A DNA stretch of 64,000 bases from Eubacterium sp. AF22-9. GTDB lineage: Bacteria > Bacillota > Clostridia > Lachnospirales > Lachnospiraceae. The notes beneath the pieces were generated by a model. The model was not told the DNA's origin, made no database searches, and saw only the letters and a list, made by a program, of their open reading frames with translations. The stretch lies in contig QRVH01000010.1 in NCBI GenBank assembly GCA_003458705.1, positions 1 through 64,000 on the forward strand. The letters are read 5' to 3'. Both the position numbers and the translations under genes were made by a program. This document shows positions 1-9,787 of the stretch, one piece after another (the stretch's first letter is position 1; each line of letters opens with the position of its first letter).

Positions 1-1484
1 TACGAGAAATATGAAAATCATTAAAGGAACTTGCAAGTTCCAATCATTCTACAATTTATCTGGTAAGGCATGTTATACTTGATGTATATCGTGTAGCCAA
101 GGTATTTACGGGCAGTCATGAAGAATCTGAGAGACTTCTGAATGAAGCCCATCTTATTAAGAATTTGAAACATCCCCACATTCCTGTAATTTATGATATT
201 GAACAGAATATTGGAGAAGATAATGATAGTATCTGCATTATCGAAGAATATATTGATGGTAAATCTTTGCGGCAATATGTTAATGATGAAACAGAAACTA
301 AAGGTTATCTCGATATCCGTGAAATATGCCGTATTGGTATAGAATTGTGTTGTATACTGGAATATCTTCACAGTTTTAATGATGAAGGAATATTACACAT
401 GGATATTAAGCCTGATAATATTATGCTTGATAATTATGGGAAAGTTAAACTTATAGATTTTGACAATGCAGTCATAGCGGGATGCGGCATGCAGGTAAAT
501 GATGGAAGTCTGTTATTTGCAGCACCAGAACAATATTCGGGTGAAGAAGCCGTAGAGCAGTCAGATATATATAGTGTGGGAATGGTCATCCTATTTATGA
601 TTTCTCATGGAAGAATCAGGCCTTATGAGAATCATAACTTATCAGGAGTATCTGAAAGATATTCAGTATTGTACCACTTAATTAACAAATCACTACACCA
701 TCAATGGGGATTGAGATATGAAAGTGTTACACTGGTTCGCGAAGAACTGGAATCTATAATGGAAAAGGGTGGCGGTACATTTGAAAAACTCTCTTATGTC
801 ATTCAGGTTGCAGGAGAAAAACCGGGTATAGGTGTTACTAATGCAGTTATGAGTATGGCACATTTTTTTCAGAATAATCAATATGATTGTGTTGTTGTTG
901 ATAAATCCGGGAATGATTATCTGCACAGGGAAATTGTGAAGAGTGTATTAATGCCTGACGGATCTTATCTTTACGACAATATAAAAGTTATACCGGATTA
1001 TTATAATGCAATATCTGTAAATGGAGTGAAAAGCAGAATTGTAATTATAGACTGCGGTTGTGATTTTAATAAGAGCAGAGAGGTTAAAATTACGGATATT
1101 ACTGGGGATAATTATACATGTATACGGGTTTTTATAGTTGGAAAGTGTCCACATTGCAGCGAAAAGAAGATTAATGATAGAGATATTATTATGCTGAACC
1201 TTGTAGGAGCAAGACAATTTTATGAACTTGTAAACAGTGTATACAAAGGAAAGAAATGTTATAGAATACCATGCATATATAACTGGAATGAAGCAAATCC
1301 TATTTTTGACGAAACAATGAATGATTTCTTACAGGATAATCTTACAGGGATTATTAAAGGTTACAGACCTGACAGAATAAAGGAGTGTATTGGAAGGCTA
1401 TATGAAAAAGTTAGAAATTTCAGGGTTATTAAGTGGTTTAGAAAAAAGAAGAAAAAGCAGGAACGCGGCTGCAATAAATTATAA
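1..1484 (+). CDS. Serine/threonine protein kinase fused to a MinD-like domain (5' part cut or frameshifted)
   Basis: Reading frame 3 is open from nt 15; the N-terminal lobe is visible as SNHSTIYLVRH and RVAKVF (VAxK lysine at nt 99). The catalytic loop is HMDIKPDN (Asp at nt 402; Met replaces the usual Arg), the metal-binding motif is DFD instead of DFG, and APEQY is the APE motif. After residue ~255 a second domain follows, with GEKPGIGVTN and SRIVIIDCG, resembling a MinD/ParA-type P-loop that lacks the Walker A lysine. Nt 1-14 are in another frame (YEKYE...), and two one-base shifts near nt 14-27 would restore a usual kinase start (YEIIKEL), so the first codons are likely damaged. Kinase plus MinD-like pairs occur near Flp/Tad-type loci in Lachnospiraceae; that context lies outside the window, so this role is inference. 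Confidence 0.75.
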
Positions 1485-2073
1485 GACTGTCGGACTGATT
1501 GGATTATGCAGCGGTGCCGGAACAACGCAGCTTGGTGTTATGCTTGCAAATTATTTCTCTAATGGACTTCATCTGAAAACAGCTATCGTAAGTTCTTGCT
1601 ATGATGATGCTTTTGACAGAATAAAAGAAGAAGTGCAGACTTGTAAGGTAAAGAATTATGCGGGTAGCAGAAAAGGATTTTCATATAAGGGGATAGACTT
1701 CTTTAGTGGAGTAAGAGAAGGTTTCGTTCACGTTATTACAGAATATTATGACGTGGTGATAGTAGAGGTGAATCTTGCAGATATGAAGGACAGACTTGCT
1801 GATGGTTTAAGGGATGTAATGTCTTGCGAGTGCCGTGTTCTTGTTGGATCAATGGTGCCATGGAAATATGGCGAATGTATTAAAAGGCTTGGAAGAATAA
1901 GACGGCTTTACAGTATTAAAAATACGCCGGTTGTTTCCATGACATGGGAAGAGAAAAGGGCAAAAAGCATGGAACGTGAATTTGAACTTAAAGCATATAA
2001 AGCGCCAATGCAGATGGATCCTTTTGAAATGAATGGAGAGGCTGTAATGATGCTTAAGCGTGTTGTAACTTGA
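1402..2073 (+). CDS. MinD/ParA-like protein without Walker A lysine
   Basis: About 223 residues. The core GLIGLCSGAGTTQLGVMLANYF matches the P-loop region of MinD/TadZ-like ATPases, but Thr stands where the Walker lysine is expected; VVIVEVN later is the Walker B-like strand. It overlaps the end of the kinase gene by 83 bases in another frame. Two starts are possible: TTG at 1390 behind AGGAG (1381-1385) or ATG at 1402 behind GGAAGG (1392-1397); ATG is preferred. The protein resembles the C-terminal domain of the preceding kinase, so the two may form a pair acting in localisation or pilus-type secretion. Function is not established from the sequence. Confidence 0.65.
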   Translation: MKKLEISGLLSGLEKRRKSRNAAAINYKTVGLIGLCSGAGTTQLGVMLANYFSNGLHLKTAIVSSCYDDAFDRIKEEVQTCKVKNYAGSRKGFSYKGIDFFSGVREGFVHVITEYYDVVIVEVNLADMKDRLADGLRDVMSCECRVLVGSMVPWKYGECIKRLGRIRRLYSIKNTPVVSMTWEEKRAKSMEREFELKAYKAPMQMDPFEMNGEAVMMLKRVVT

Positions 2074-2157
2074 AAGTTTATTTATGCAGCGAAGCATCTG
2101 GAAAGTCAATAATATATCACAAATACGGTCTTATGGAATACCTTTGCGTACGACCGC

Positions 2158-2205
2158 AGGCACATTTTTATAATTGATTGGGCAATTATAAAGGTGTGCC
2201 TTTTT
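2158..2205 (+). terminator. Rho-independent terminator
   Basis: AGGCACA (2158-2164) pairs with TGTGCCT (2195-2201), with an inner TATAATTG/CAATTATA stem (2170-2177/2183-2190) and a T-run. It closes the MinD-like gene. A smaller CGGTC/GACCG hairpin lies just upstream (2126-2156). Confidence 0.8.
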
Positions 2206-2269
2206 ATTGCATGATTTATGTGCATAGTGGTACAATTATAATAATAATGTGCAAATGAAAGGCAGAAAA

Positions 2270-3958
2270 ATGAAGAAAAGTACGGCAGGAAAGAAAAAGA
2301 TTGTTATTATAGCTGCATTTGTAATACTGATTGCGGTTATGGCAGCAATGTTTATGATAGTAAGATATACACCTACAAAGGAAAAAATGAATGGCTATAC
2401 ATATTTTGATCTCGACCAGTCCACAGATAAAACAATGGTTATTGTGGATGAAAAACAGTATTCAGATACAGGAATTGTGTCGGATGGAAGACATTATCTG
2501 CCGCAGGAATTTGTAGCAGATAATATTAATGCAGGATTTTATTATGACAAGGAATCACAGGCTGTATTATATTCGGATTCATCATACATGTATACATATA
2601 TGAGTGGTGAAAATGTATACACAGATGATACAGGAAAGACATATAATACAGATTATCCGGTTGTGATTGATGTCGATGGCGAATGCTTTATCGCATGGGA
2701 GTATGTTGCAGAACATACAGATTGTGAATACAGTTATGGAAGCCAGCCGGAGAGAATTAATATCAGTATTGAGAGAGAAGCAAGACAGTGTGTTACAGCT
2801 AAAAAGAAGACTGTAGTAAGATACAGGGGCGGAATCAAGAGTCCTGTCCTTGAAAATGTGGCAAAAGGTGACAGGCTGGAATTTGTGGAGGATATTGATG
2901 ACTGGGTTAAGGTTATAACATCTACGGGATATAAAGGATATGTTAAGAAAACTGATGTTTCTGATATATTTGAGTATGTCAGGGAAGAAAAGACAGAAGA
3001 GCAGCATAATTATATCCTTAAGGATGAGAAGATAACTCTTGGCTGGTTCCAGGTGAGCGGAACAGTAGGAAATTCAAGCATAGACAGTACGCTTTCGACA
3101 GCATCAGGTATAAATGTTGTTGCACCAACATGGTATAGTATCACAGATGCGTCAGGAAATATGTCAGATTATGCTTCGGCAGATTTAGTAAATAAAATGC
3201 ATCAGCAGGGAATTGATGTATGGGCACTTGTAAGTGATTTTGACACAAATGTCGATTTTGCGGAACTTTATTCAAGTAAGAATGCAAGAACCAATATGGT
3301 GAATCTGCTTATTAGTAATGCAGACAGGTATGGTTTTGACGGAATTAATCTTGACTTCGAGAATGTTAAGAGTGCATTTGCTAAAGATTATTTACAGTTT
3401 GTCCGTGAGCTTTCTATTGCATGTGAAAGAAAGGGGCTTGTGTTATCAACTGATAATTATAAGCCTGAAGCATATAATACATGCTATAACTTAAAGGAAC
3501 AGTCAAGATTTGTTGATTATGTTATTGTTATGGCATATGATGAACATTATGCAGGATCAGATGCTGGTTCAGTAGCATCACTTCCTTTTGTTAAAGAAGC
3601 TGTTGAGGATACTGTAAAACTTGTTGGACAGGAACATGTAATTACAGGAATCCCATTTTATACAAGAATATGGACAACAACTTCAGGACAGACAACAAGC
3701 AGGGCTGTTGGTATGCAGGCAGCAGTTGACCAGTTAAACAGTGATGGCCAGGTTGCATTGTGGAATGAGGATTGTGGACAGTATGTGGCTTCATATACCG
3801 TGGGAAGTTCTACAAGACAGATATGGTTTGAAGAAGAGAAATCTGTAGAAGCCAAGATGCAGGTAATTCAGGAAGAGAATGTGGCAGGAGTTGCATGCTG
3901 GAAATTAGGACTTGAGAAGACGACAGTATGGTCTGTTATCAGTAAATATAACAAATAA
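2270..3958 (+). CDS. Membrane-anchored GH18 family glycosidase with SH3-like domain
   Basis: About 562 residues. An N-terminal membrane segment (IVIIAAFVILIAVMAAMFMIV) is followed by a region like the N-terminal domain of copper amine oxidase-type wall proteins (residues ~40-170), an SH3-like domain (~175-235, GDRLEFVEDIDDWVKV) and a GH18 barrel (~255-560). The GH18 active site DGINLDFENV gives DxxDxDxE with the catalytic Glu; VIVMAYDEHY and GIPFYTRIW are further family motifs. Relatives such as YdhD/YaaH act on peptidoglycan or spore cortex, so a role in wall turnover outside the membrane is likely. ATG 2270 is preferred, since AAAGG lies at 2258-2262; in-frame GTG 2249 and ATG 2255 lack a good site. 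It precedes an amidase gene. Confidence 0.85.
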   Translation: MKKSTAGKKKIVIIAAFVILIAVMAAMFMIVRYTPTKEKMNGYTYFDLDQSTDKTMVIVDEKQYSDTGIVSDGRHYLPQEFVADNINAGFYYDKESQAVLYSDSSYMYTYMSGENVYTDDTGKTYNTDYPVVIDVDGECFIAWEYVAEHTDCEYSYGSQPERINISIEREARQCVTAKKKTVVRYRGGIKSPVLENVAKGDRLEFVEDIDDWVKVITSTGYKGYVKKTDVSDIFEYVREEKTEEQHNYILKDEKITLGWFQVSGTVGNSSIDSTLSTASGINVVAPTWYSITDASGNMSDYASADLVNKMHQQGIDVWALVSDFDTNVDFAELYSSKNARTNMVNLLISNADRYGFDGINLDFENVKSAFAKDYLQFVRELSIACERKGLVLSTDNYKPEAYNTCYNLKEQSRFVDYVIVMAYDEHYAGSDAGSVASLPFVKEAVEDTVKLVGQEHVITGIPFYTRIWTTTSGQTTSRAVGMQAAVDQLNSDGQVALWNEDCGQYVASYTVGSSTRQIWFEEEKSVEAKMQVIQEENVAGVACWKLGLEKTTVWSVISKYNK

Positions 3959-4019
3959 AAGTAATATGCATATGCTCTTTGTAATAAATTAGTAGAGAAT
4001 TACAGGTTCCGGAGTAAAT

Positions 4020-4808
4020 ATGCCAGAAAAAGCTGATATAAGCAGAGCATTGCTTCTGCCGTTTATGTCGATAATACTTCTTATTGCTGTATATATGACA
4101 GCCAATGTACTTCTTCCGCTAAAGGCTGATGGCAAAGGCAGCGGGGACAGTAACAATGTACAGGAGGGACAGCATTTGTCAGATGATGCAGGATCTGGAG
4201 AAGCTGTAGAGATGAATATTAATTTTTCTGAAAAATGTATTGTTATTGATAGTGGACACGGGGGCGCAGATCCAGGTAAAGTGGGGGTTGCGGGAACAAA
4301 TGAAAAAGAGATTAATCTTGCAATTGCAAAAAAATTACAGGAACGGCTTGAAGATGCCCAGATTAATGTTATTATGACAAGGGACACAGACGATGATTTA
4401 AGTGTGGAGTCCGACAAGAGTAAAAAGAAAGCTGACCTTGACAGAAGATGTGATATAATCAATAGCAGTGGTGCTGATATGGTAATCAGTATCCATCAGA
4501 ACAGTTATGTTACACCTAAGGCAGAAGGTGCACAGATTTTTTATTATAAGAAGTCTGAAGAAAGTAAAAGAATAGCACAGATAATGCAGGGGATTCTTGG
4601 TGAGAAGTTAGGTACAACAAGACAGATTAAGTCAGATGTTAATTATTACATACTGCTTCATTCCAAGCTGCCGACAATTATATCAGAGTGCGGTTTTTTG
4701 TCTAATCCAGATGAGGAGCAGAGACTGTGTACGGAAGAATATCAGGAAAAAGTGGCTGATGCCCTGTATTGTGGTATAATAGAATATCTGATGATGAATA
4801 TGAAGTAA
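4020..4808 (+). CDS. N-acetylmuramoyl-L-alanine amidase (Amidase_3)
   Basis: 262 residues: a membrane segment at residues ~8-32, a short linker and an Amidase_3 domain from ~75. The zinc and catalytic set is complete: His in DSGHGGADPG, Glu in NEKEINLAIA, His in VISIHQNSY, Glu in ISECGFLSNPDE. It hydrolyses the bond between MurNAc and the stem peptide, on the outer face of the membrane. The length and lack of wall-binding repeats resemble CwlD. The start follows CCGGAG at 4009-4014. It lies 61 bases after the GH18 gene, so the two probably work together in wall turnover. Confidence 0.88.
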   Translation: MPEKADISRALLLPFMSIILLIAVYMTANVLLPLKADGKGSGDSNNVQEGQHLSDDAGSGEAVEMNINFSEKCIVIDSGHGGADPGKVGVAGTNEKEINLAIAKKLQERLEDAQINVIMTRDTDDDLSVESDKSKKKADLDRRCDIINSSGADMVISIHQNSYVTPKAEGAQIFYYKKSEESKRIAQIMQGILGEKLGTTRQIKSDVNYYILLHSKLPTIISECGFLSNPDEEQRLCTEEYQEKVADALYCGIIEYLMMNMK

Positions 4809-4829
4809 TGAAAGCTGGCGAAAGGTTTT

Positions 4830-5885
4830 ATGGAAACTATAGTAAAAACAATAACACACACAGAAGAAGACAAGAAAATATATGAACAGGCAGGAAAGAT
4901 TTTAAGAGCTGGCGGTCTTGTAGCATTTCCTACAGAGACTGTATACGGTCTTGGCGCAGATGCGCTTGATGTCAAGGCTTCAGCCAAGATATATGCGGCA
5001 AAGGGCAGACCTTCAGATAATCCGCTTATAGTTCACATTGCTGATGTAAATGCGTTGTATGATCTGGTAGCAGAAGTGCCGGAAAAGGCGCTTGTGCTAG
5101 CTAAGAAATTCTGGCCGGGTCCGCTTACAATGATTCTTAAGAAACAGGATAAAGTGCCGGATTCTATCACAGGAGGACTTGGAACTGTTGCAATAAGAAT
5201 GCCGAGTCATCCTGTGGCAGCAGAGCTTATAAGAAGTTCAGGCGTATATATAGCCGCACCTAGTGCCAATACATCAGGAAAACCAAGTCCTACAAGAGCA
5301 GAGCATGTAATTAATGATTTGTCAGGCAGAATAGATATGATTATTCAGGACGATACTGTAGATATAGGTGTGGAATCCACAATTATTGATTTAAGCGAGG
5401 AAGTTCCGACTATATTAAGACCGGGATATATCACACAGGTTATGTTTGAGGAAGCTATCGGAAAGACAATAATTGACCCGGCTATTATGGGAAGCCTTAA
5501 AGAAGGTGTTGTACCTAAGGCACCGGGAATGAAATACAAGCACTATGCACCTAATGCAGATGTGACTATTGTTGAAGGTCCGCATGAAAAGGTTGTTGAG
5601 TATATTAACAGTCAGATTGCAGAAAAAGAGGCAGAAGGACACAGATGTGCAGTTATGGCAACTGATGAGACAAAAGATAAATATATCTGCAAGGATATTG
5701 TTTCAGCAGGTCATAAGGATGATGAACTGAGTGTTGCAAGAAATCTGTATGCAATATTAAGAGGTTTTGATAAGCAGAATATAGAGTATGTTTATTCAGA
5801 AAGCTTTGAAACGAAAAATGTGGGACAGGCTGTTATGAACAGACTGATTAAAGCAGCCGGACACAAGATTGTTAAACTGGATTAA
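4830..5885 (+). CDS. tsaC: L-threonylcarbamoyladenylate synthase (Sua5/YwlC type)
   Basis: 351 residues, the long Sua5 form: a YrdC domain (~10-205) and a C-terminal Sua5 domain (~240-350). Recognised motifs are PTETVYGLGADA, KGRPSDNPL and SANTSGKPSPTRA. It makes threonylcarbamoyl-AMP from Thr, bicarbonate and ATP for the t6A37 modification of ANN-decoding tRNAs. The start has AAAGG at 4821-4825. The order ywlC-ywlE-rpiB upstream of the atp operon also occurs in Bacillus subtilis, which supports the neighbouring assignments. Confidence 0.93.
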   Translation: METIVKTITHTEEDKKIYEQAGKILRAGGLVAFPTETVYGLGADALDVKASAKIYAAKGRPSDNPLIVHIADVNALYDLVAEVPEKALVLAKKFWPGPLTMILKKQDKVPDSITGGLGTVAIRMPSHPVAAELIRSSGVYIAAPSANTSGKPSPTRAEHVINDLSGRIDMIIQDDTVDIGVESTIIDLSEEVPTILRPGYITQVMFEEAIGKTIIDPAIMGSLKEGVVPKAPGMKYKHYAPNADVTIVEGPHEKVVEYINSQIAEKEAEGHRCAVMATDETKDKYICKDIVSAGHKDDELSVARNLYAILRGFDKQNIEYVYSESFETKNVGQAVMNRLIKAAGHKIVKLD

Positions 5886-5920
5886 TACATTTTTAAATAA
5901 TGAAGATATGAGGATTTCCT

Positions 5921-6399
5921 ATGAGCACATTTGACAGGGTGATATTCGTATGTAATGGAAATACATGCAGAAGCCCGATGGCGGCTACTGTAATGGCTAA
6001 TCTTAAACAGGATATTATATCGGAATCCAGAGGAATGGTTGTGCTTTTTCCAGAACCATATAATCCGAAGGCGGTTGCGGTTGCAGCCAAGCATAATATG
6101 ATAATTCCGAATAATTCGGCAAAACAGTTGTTGAATGAAGATTTCGGAAATGATACACTTGTACTGGCTATGGATTCGTCTATGAAACAGAAGATATATG
6201 ACGAATACAGCGAGGCAATTAATGTATATACTCTGAGTGAATATGCGGGCGAGCTGAGCAGGAGATAAAAGACCCTTATGGAAAGGGCGTTGAGGAATAT
6301 AATGCATGTTTTGAGCTGATAAGCAGACTTGTCGGTAATGTCGCAGAGTATCTGGATAAGTTATCAGAAGAAAAAGAAGATAAAGGAGAAGAACAATGA
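5921..6399 (+). CDS. ywlE: Low-molecular-weight protein phosphatase, YwlE-like (frameshifted)
   Basis: The P-loop CNGNTCRSPMA at residues ~11-21 is the CxGNxCRSP signature of LMW phosphatases; the Thr after Asn is the residue linked with arginine-phosphatase activity in YwlE. The open frame ends early at 6268, but frame 1 continues with EQEIKDPYGKGVEEYNACF, the expected DP loop and C-terminus, to TGA at 6399. One missing base near 6254-6257 explains the break; the repaired product has 159 residues, normal for the family. The stop overlaps the rpiB start (ATGA at 6396), indicating coupled translation. The break is probably a sequence error. Confidence 0.85.
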
Positions 6400-6824
6400 T
6401 AGCAATTGGTTGTGATCATGGAGCATTAGAGTTAAAGGAGCAGCTTATAGAGCACCTTAAAAAGAGAGGTATTGAGTGTAAGGATTATGGCACATATACA
6501 AAGGATTCATGCGATTATCCTGTATATGCAAATAAGGTTGCTGAGGCAATTCTTTCTGGTGAGTGCGAGGAGGGAATCCTTCTTTGTGGAACAGGAATCG
6601 GAATGAGCATGGCAGCTAACAAGATTAAAGGAATCAGGGCAGCACTCTGCAGCGACTGCTTCTCAGCACAGGCAACTAAGGAGCATAACAATGCAAATGT
6701 ATTGTGCATGGGTGCAAGAGTTATCGGACCAGAGCTTGCTTTCAGAATTGCAGATACATTTTTAGATTCCAGGTTTTCTAATGATGAGAGACACATCAGA
6801 AGAATCAGTATGTTAGAGGATTAA
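6396..6824 (+). CDS. rpiB: Ribose-5-phosphate isomerase B
   Basis: 142 residues, full length for the LacAB_rpiB family. IAIGCDHGALELK carries the substrate-binding Asp-His, EEGILLCGTGIGMSMAANK the catalytic Cys loop, and RAALCSDCFSA follows as in RpiB. It interconverts ribose 5-phosphate and ribulose 5-phosphate in the pentose phosphate pathway. It starts inside the end of ywlE (4-base overlap) with GGAGAA at 6385-6390. Confidence 0.93.
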   Translation: MIAIGCDHGALELKEQLIEHLKKRGIECKDYGTYTKDSCDYPVYANKVAEAILSGECEEGILLCGTGIGMSMAANKIKGIRAALCSDCFSAQATKEHNNANVLCMGARVIGPELAFRIADTFLDSRFSNDERHIRRISMLED

Positions 6825-6827
6825 TTA

Positions 6828-7307
6828 ATGGGCGATAAGAGAAAAGATTATATATCATGGGATGAATACTTCATGGGAATCGCAACGCTTTCAGGTATGA
6901 GATCCAAAGACCCTAATACACAGGTTGGTGCGTGTATAGTAAGTCAGGATAACAAGATATTATCTATGGGATACAACGGACTTCCAAGAGGCTGTTCTGA
7001 TGATGAATTTCCATGGAACAGAGATGGCGAAGATAATAAGTATTTTTACACAACTCATAGTGAACTCAATGCTATTCTTAATTACAGAGGTGGCAGTCTT
7101 GATAATGCCAAGCTTTATGTTACGCTTTTTCCATGTAACGAGTGTGCAAAGGCAATTATTCAGGCAGGAATTAAGACTGTTGTATATGACTGTGACAAAT
7201 ATGCAGATACTGCATCTGTAATTGCATCAAAGAGAATGCTTAATGCCGCAGGTGTCAGATATTATAAGTATGAGAGAACAGGCCGTACAATAACAATAGA
7301 ATTGTAA
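6828..7307 (+). CDS. comEB: dCMP deaminase (ComEB-like)
   Basis: 159 residues with the zinc-dependent cytidine/dCMP deaminase fold. The zinc site is HSELNAI (His plus catalytic Glu; Ser in place of the common Ala) and PCNECAK. DPNTQVGACIV at the N-terminus is typical of dCMP deaminases. It converts dCMP to dUMP for thymidylate synthesis. It begins three bases after rpiB ends and is followed by a strong terminator, so it is the last gene of this operon. Confidence 0.9.
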   Translation: MGDKRKDYISWDEYFMGIATLSGMRSKDPNTQVGACIVSQDNKILSMGYNGLPRGCSDDEFPWNRDGEDNKYFYTTHSELNAILNYRGGSLDNAKLYVTLFPCNECAKAIIQAGIKTVVYDCDKYADTASVIASKRMLNAAGVRYYKYERTGRTITIEL

Positions 7308-7311
7308 AAAA

Positions 7312-7345
7312 TAAGGCTTGGAAACAAATGCTGTTTCCAGGCCTT
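7312..7345. terminator. Bidirectional terminator between convergent genes
   Basis: AAGGCTTGGAAACA and TGTTTCCAGGCCTT form a stem with one mismatch and a short loop, flanked by A- and T-rich bases on the two sides. It serves comEB (plus) and the DUF402 gene (minus). Confidence 0.75.
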
Positions 7346-7350
7346 TAGTA

Positions 7351-7821
7351 TTATTCGTGTGATTCAAGAATTTTAAGATAATTGTCAAATGTTCCATTAT
7401 AGATGGCTGCAAGCAGATTGTTAAGCTTGTGCAGCGCATCAGACATAAGCTCGCAGCTTATGATATCGTCAGTAAGTGCATCTCCTAATTCATCAAGGTC
7501 GACAACACGGACGCGCCCGTCATTCTCAATTATGACATCAGCGAGAAGGTCAGTGAATATATATGTATCAGAGACAGCATCATAAGAAGTGTCAATAATG
7601 TCACAATAGATATATGCAAGAGAGTTATCTGCTTTATAGAATTTGCTTATCTTAAACCCTTCATTAATAACATAATATGAAGTTCCATGTGTGAATTCAG
7701 CTTTGGGACGAAATGTGTTCCAACTGGTCACAATAGCATCAGAATCTAAGAATATTATGTTATCGTCCTTAAGATTAACACATTCATCAGGAATAAGTCT
7801 TTTTCTGTATAATGTAGGCAT
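7351..7821 (-). CDS. DUF402 family protein
   Basis: 156 residues. YIYCDIIDTSYD, FTDLLADVIIENDG and RVVDLDEL match the DUF402 pattern, whose acidic residues bind a metal; some relatives hydrolyse nucleoside di- or triphosphates. The N-terminus (VTSWNTFRPKAEFTHGTSYYVINEG) is the extended beta part seen in clostridial members. It is a single gene convergent with comEB and divergent from the atp operon. The exact substrate cannot be told from sequence. Confidence 0.75.
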   Translation of the reverse strand: MPTLYRKRLIPDECVNLKDDNIIFLDSDAIVTSWNTFRPKAEFTHGTSYYVINEGFKISKFYKADNSLAYIYCDIIDTSYDAVSDTYIFTDLLADVIIENDGRVRVVDLDELGDALTDDIISCELMSDALHKLNNLLAAIYNGTFDNYLKILESHE

Positions 7822-7913
7822 ATAAAATTCCCCCTTTTCGGGTATAGTTAATAATACACAAAATATAATGACAAAATTATATCAGCAGATTAATTAAATT
7901 TCAATAAAAAGGG

Positions 7914-7943
7914 TTGAAAAATATACCTATAAATTGGTAAAAT
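7914..7943 (+). promoter_or_regulatory. Likely sigma-A promoter of the atp operon
   Basis: TTGAAA (7914-7919) and TAAAAT (7938-7943) are 18 bases apart, 29 bases before the first atp gene. It is the best promoter match in the divergent gap 7822-7971. Confidence 0.55.
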
Positions 7944-7971
7944 TAATGCAGACTTTTGTGAGGAACATGAT

Positions 7972-8280
7972 ATGAAGAATGATAGCAAAGCATTACGAAA
8001 TATTGTACTGATATCCCAGCTCGCTATATGTGTGATGGTGCCAACATTTTTATGTCTGGCACTTGGAATATGGCTTGATAAAAGGTTTGGAACATGGTTT
8101 ACGGTTCCGCTGCTTTTTATCGGGATGGCAGCAGGTGCAAGAAATGCATATGTTCTGGCAATGGACACAATACGACAGGAGAAGCTTAAGAAAGATAAGG
8201 CACAGCAGGATGAAATCGACAGAAAGGTAGAGGAATACAGAAAGAGGCAGGAAAAAGATTCCAGTGAAATTAAGAGGTGA
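7972..8280 (+). CDS. atpZ: AtpZ/AtpI-like F-ATPase accessory membrane protein
   Basis: 102 residues with two membrane segments (NIVLISQLAICVMVPTFLCLALGIWLD and TVPLLFIGMAAGARNAYVLAM) and a charged C-terminal tail, the pattern of AtpZ/AtpI family proteins at the head of atp operons, which are linked with c-ring assembly or magnesium supply. The G-W-L-D motif at the end of helix 1 is typical. It is first in the operon and ends four bases before the next gene. Confidence 0.75.
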   Translation: MKNDSKALRNIVLISQLAICVMVPTFLCLALGIWLDKRFGTWFTVPLLFIGMAAGARNAYVLAMDTIRQEKLKKDKAQQDEIDRKVEEYRKRQEKDSSEIKR

Positions 8281-8283
8281 TTT

Positions 8284-8736
8284 ATGTTAAAAAGAATTAA
8301 AGATATTAATGAAGCTCTTCCGGGAATGCTGCTTATAGAATGTATTTATCTTGTTGTTGCCCAGATAATTATATTTATTGCTGTTCCGAATAAGATAATG
8401 TGTGCAGTGGGACTGCTGGCAGGTGTTATATATGCCGTATTCAGTTCATTTCATTTAAGCTTTACTATACGAAAGGTTGTGTATGGCGGGCATAAGCAGT
8501 CTTCAACACTTGTATTTGGGTACATTGTAAGATTTCTTGTAATGATAATACTGCTTGCATTATTGTATATCTTTAAGGCAGGAGATCTGTTGTGTGCAAT
8601 TATTGGCATGTTCTCAGAGAAGATAGCGGCATATCTGTCGCCTTTACTGGACAAGAACAGGTCCACAAAAGGGGAAAACAGTACTGGGGAGTTTCCGCAG
8701 ACTGATAAAAATATAATAGAAAAGGAGAGTGAGTAG
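8284..8736 (+). CDS. atpI: ATP synthase subunit I-like membrane protein
   Basis: 150 residues with four predicted membrane segments (residues ~14-33, 38-56, 70-92, 96-115) and a polar tail. Sequence identity to known families is not obvious by eye, but size, topology and position between atpZ and atpB are those of the ATP synthase I proteins of Firmicutes. Its stop codon TAG directly abuts the GTG start of atpB, indicating coupled translation. Confidence 0.6.
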   Translation: MLKRIKDINEALPGMLLIECIYLVVAQIIIFIAVPNKIMCAVGLLAGVIYAVFSSFHLSFTIRKVVYGGHKQSSTLVFGYIVRFLVMIILLALLYIFKAGDLLCAIIGMFSEKIAAYLSPLLDKNRSTKGENSTGEFPQTDKNIIEKESE

Positions 8737-9459
8737 GTGGGAAGCGAGAGTTTGACTACTATTGTGGCTGGAGATTCAAGTTTCATGATTAAGACGCTGT
8801 ACACATTTAAGCTGAATGGCGTATCATTAAACATTGACACGACACATGTGGCTCTGCTGCTGGTATCAGTCTTTATTCTTGTTATGGCTGTAATAGCAAG
8901 GATTAAGATTAATAAAGTCGATGCTTCAGATACACCGGGAATGTTCCAGAATGCCATAGAAATCATCGTTGAGATGTTAGGCACTATGGTTGATGGTATT
9001 ATGGGTAAGAATGCCAACAAGTTTGTGAATTATATATCCACATTATTCTTGTTTATAATAATATCTAACATATCCGGTCTGTTTGGGTTAAGACCACCAA
9101 CGGCTGATTATGGTGTTACTCTGTGTCTTGGTCTGATAACATTTATACTGGTTCAGTTCAATGGTATCAAGAAGAACAGGATTAAGCACTTTACAGCATT
9201 ATTCCAACCGATATGGTTTTTATTCCCGATTAACCTTATTGGTGAATTTGCAGTTCCGTTATCATTATCATTACGTCTTTTCGGTAATGTAATGTCAGGA
9301 ACAGTTCTTATGGGATTGATATATGATTTGCTCAGTCCATTCACAGTTGCATACCCGGCAGTTCTGCATGCGTACTTTGATTTATTCTCAGGCTGCATTC
9401 AGGCGTATGTATTCTGTATGTTAACTATGGTTTATGTTAACGACAAGATAGCCGATTAA
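8737..9459 (+). CDS. atpB: F0F1 ATP synthase subunit a
   Basis: 240 residues, multiple membrane helices. The essential Arg lies in VPLSLSLRLFGNVMSG, next to the NLIGEFA motif, and the C-terminus YFDLFSGCIQAYVFCMLTMVYV is diagnostic. Subunit a forms the ion half-channels against the c-ring. The start is GTG, seven bases after AAAGGAGAG (8721-8729). Confidence 0.95.
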   Translation: MGSESLTTIVAGDSSFMIKTLYTFKLNGVSLNIDTTHVALLLVSVFILVMAVIARIKINKVDASDTPGMFQNAIEIIVEMLGTMVDGIMGKNANKFVNYISTLFLFIIISNISGLFGLRPPTADYGVTLCLGLITFILVQFNGIKKNRIKHFTALFQPIWFLFPINLIGEFAVPLSLSLRLFGNVMSGTVLMGLIYDLLSPFTVAYPAVLHAYFDLFSGCIQAYVFCMLTMVYVNDKIAD

Positions 9460-9493
9460 CGGCAAATATTTTTATTAGACGGAGGATTTTTAA

Positions 9494-9751
<258 letters not shown>

Positions 9752-9787
9752 GAAGAGGTGCGAAGATAATAGAAAGGAGGCCTACAA

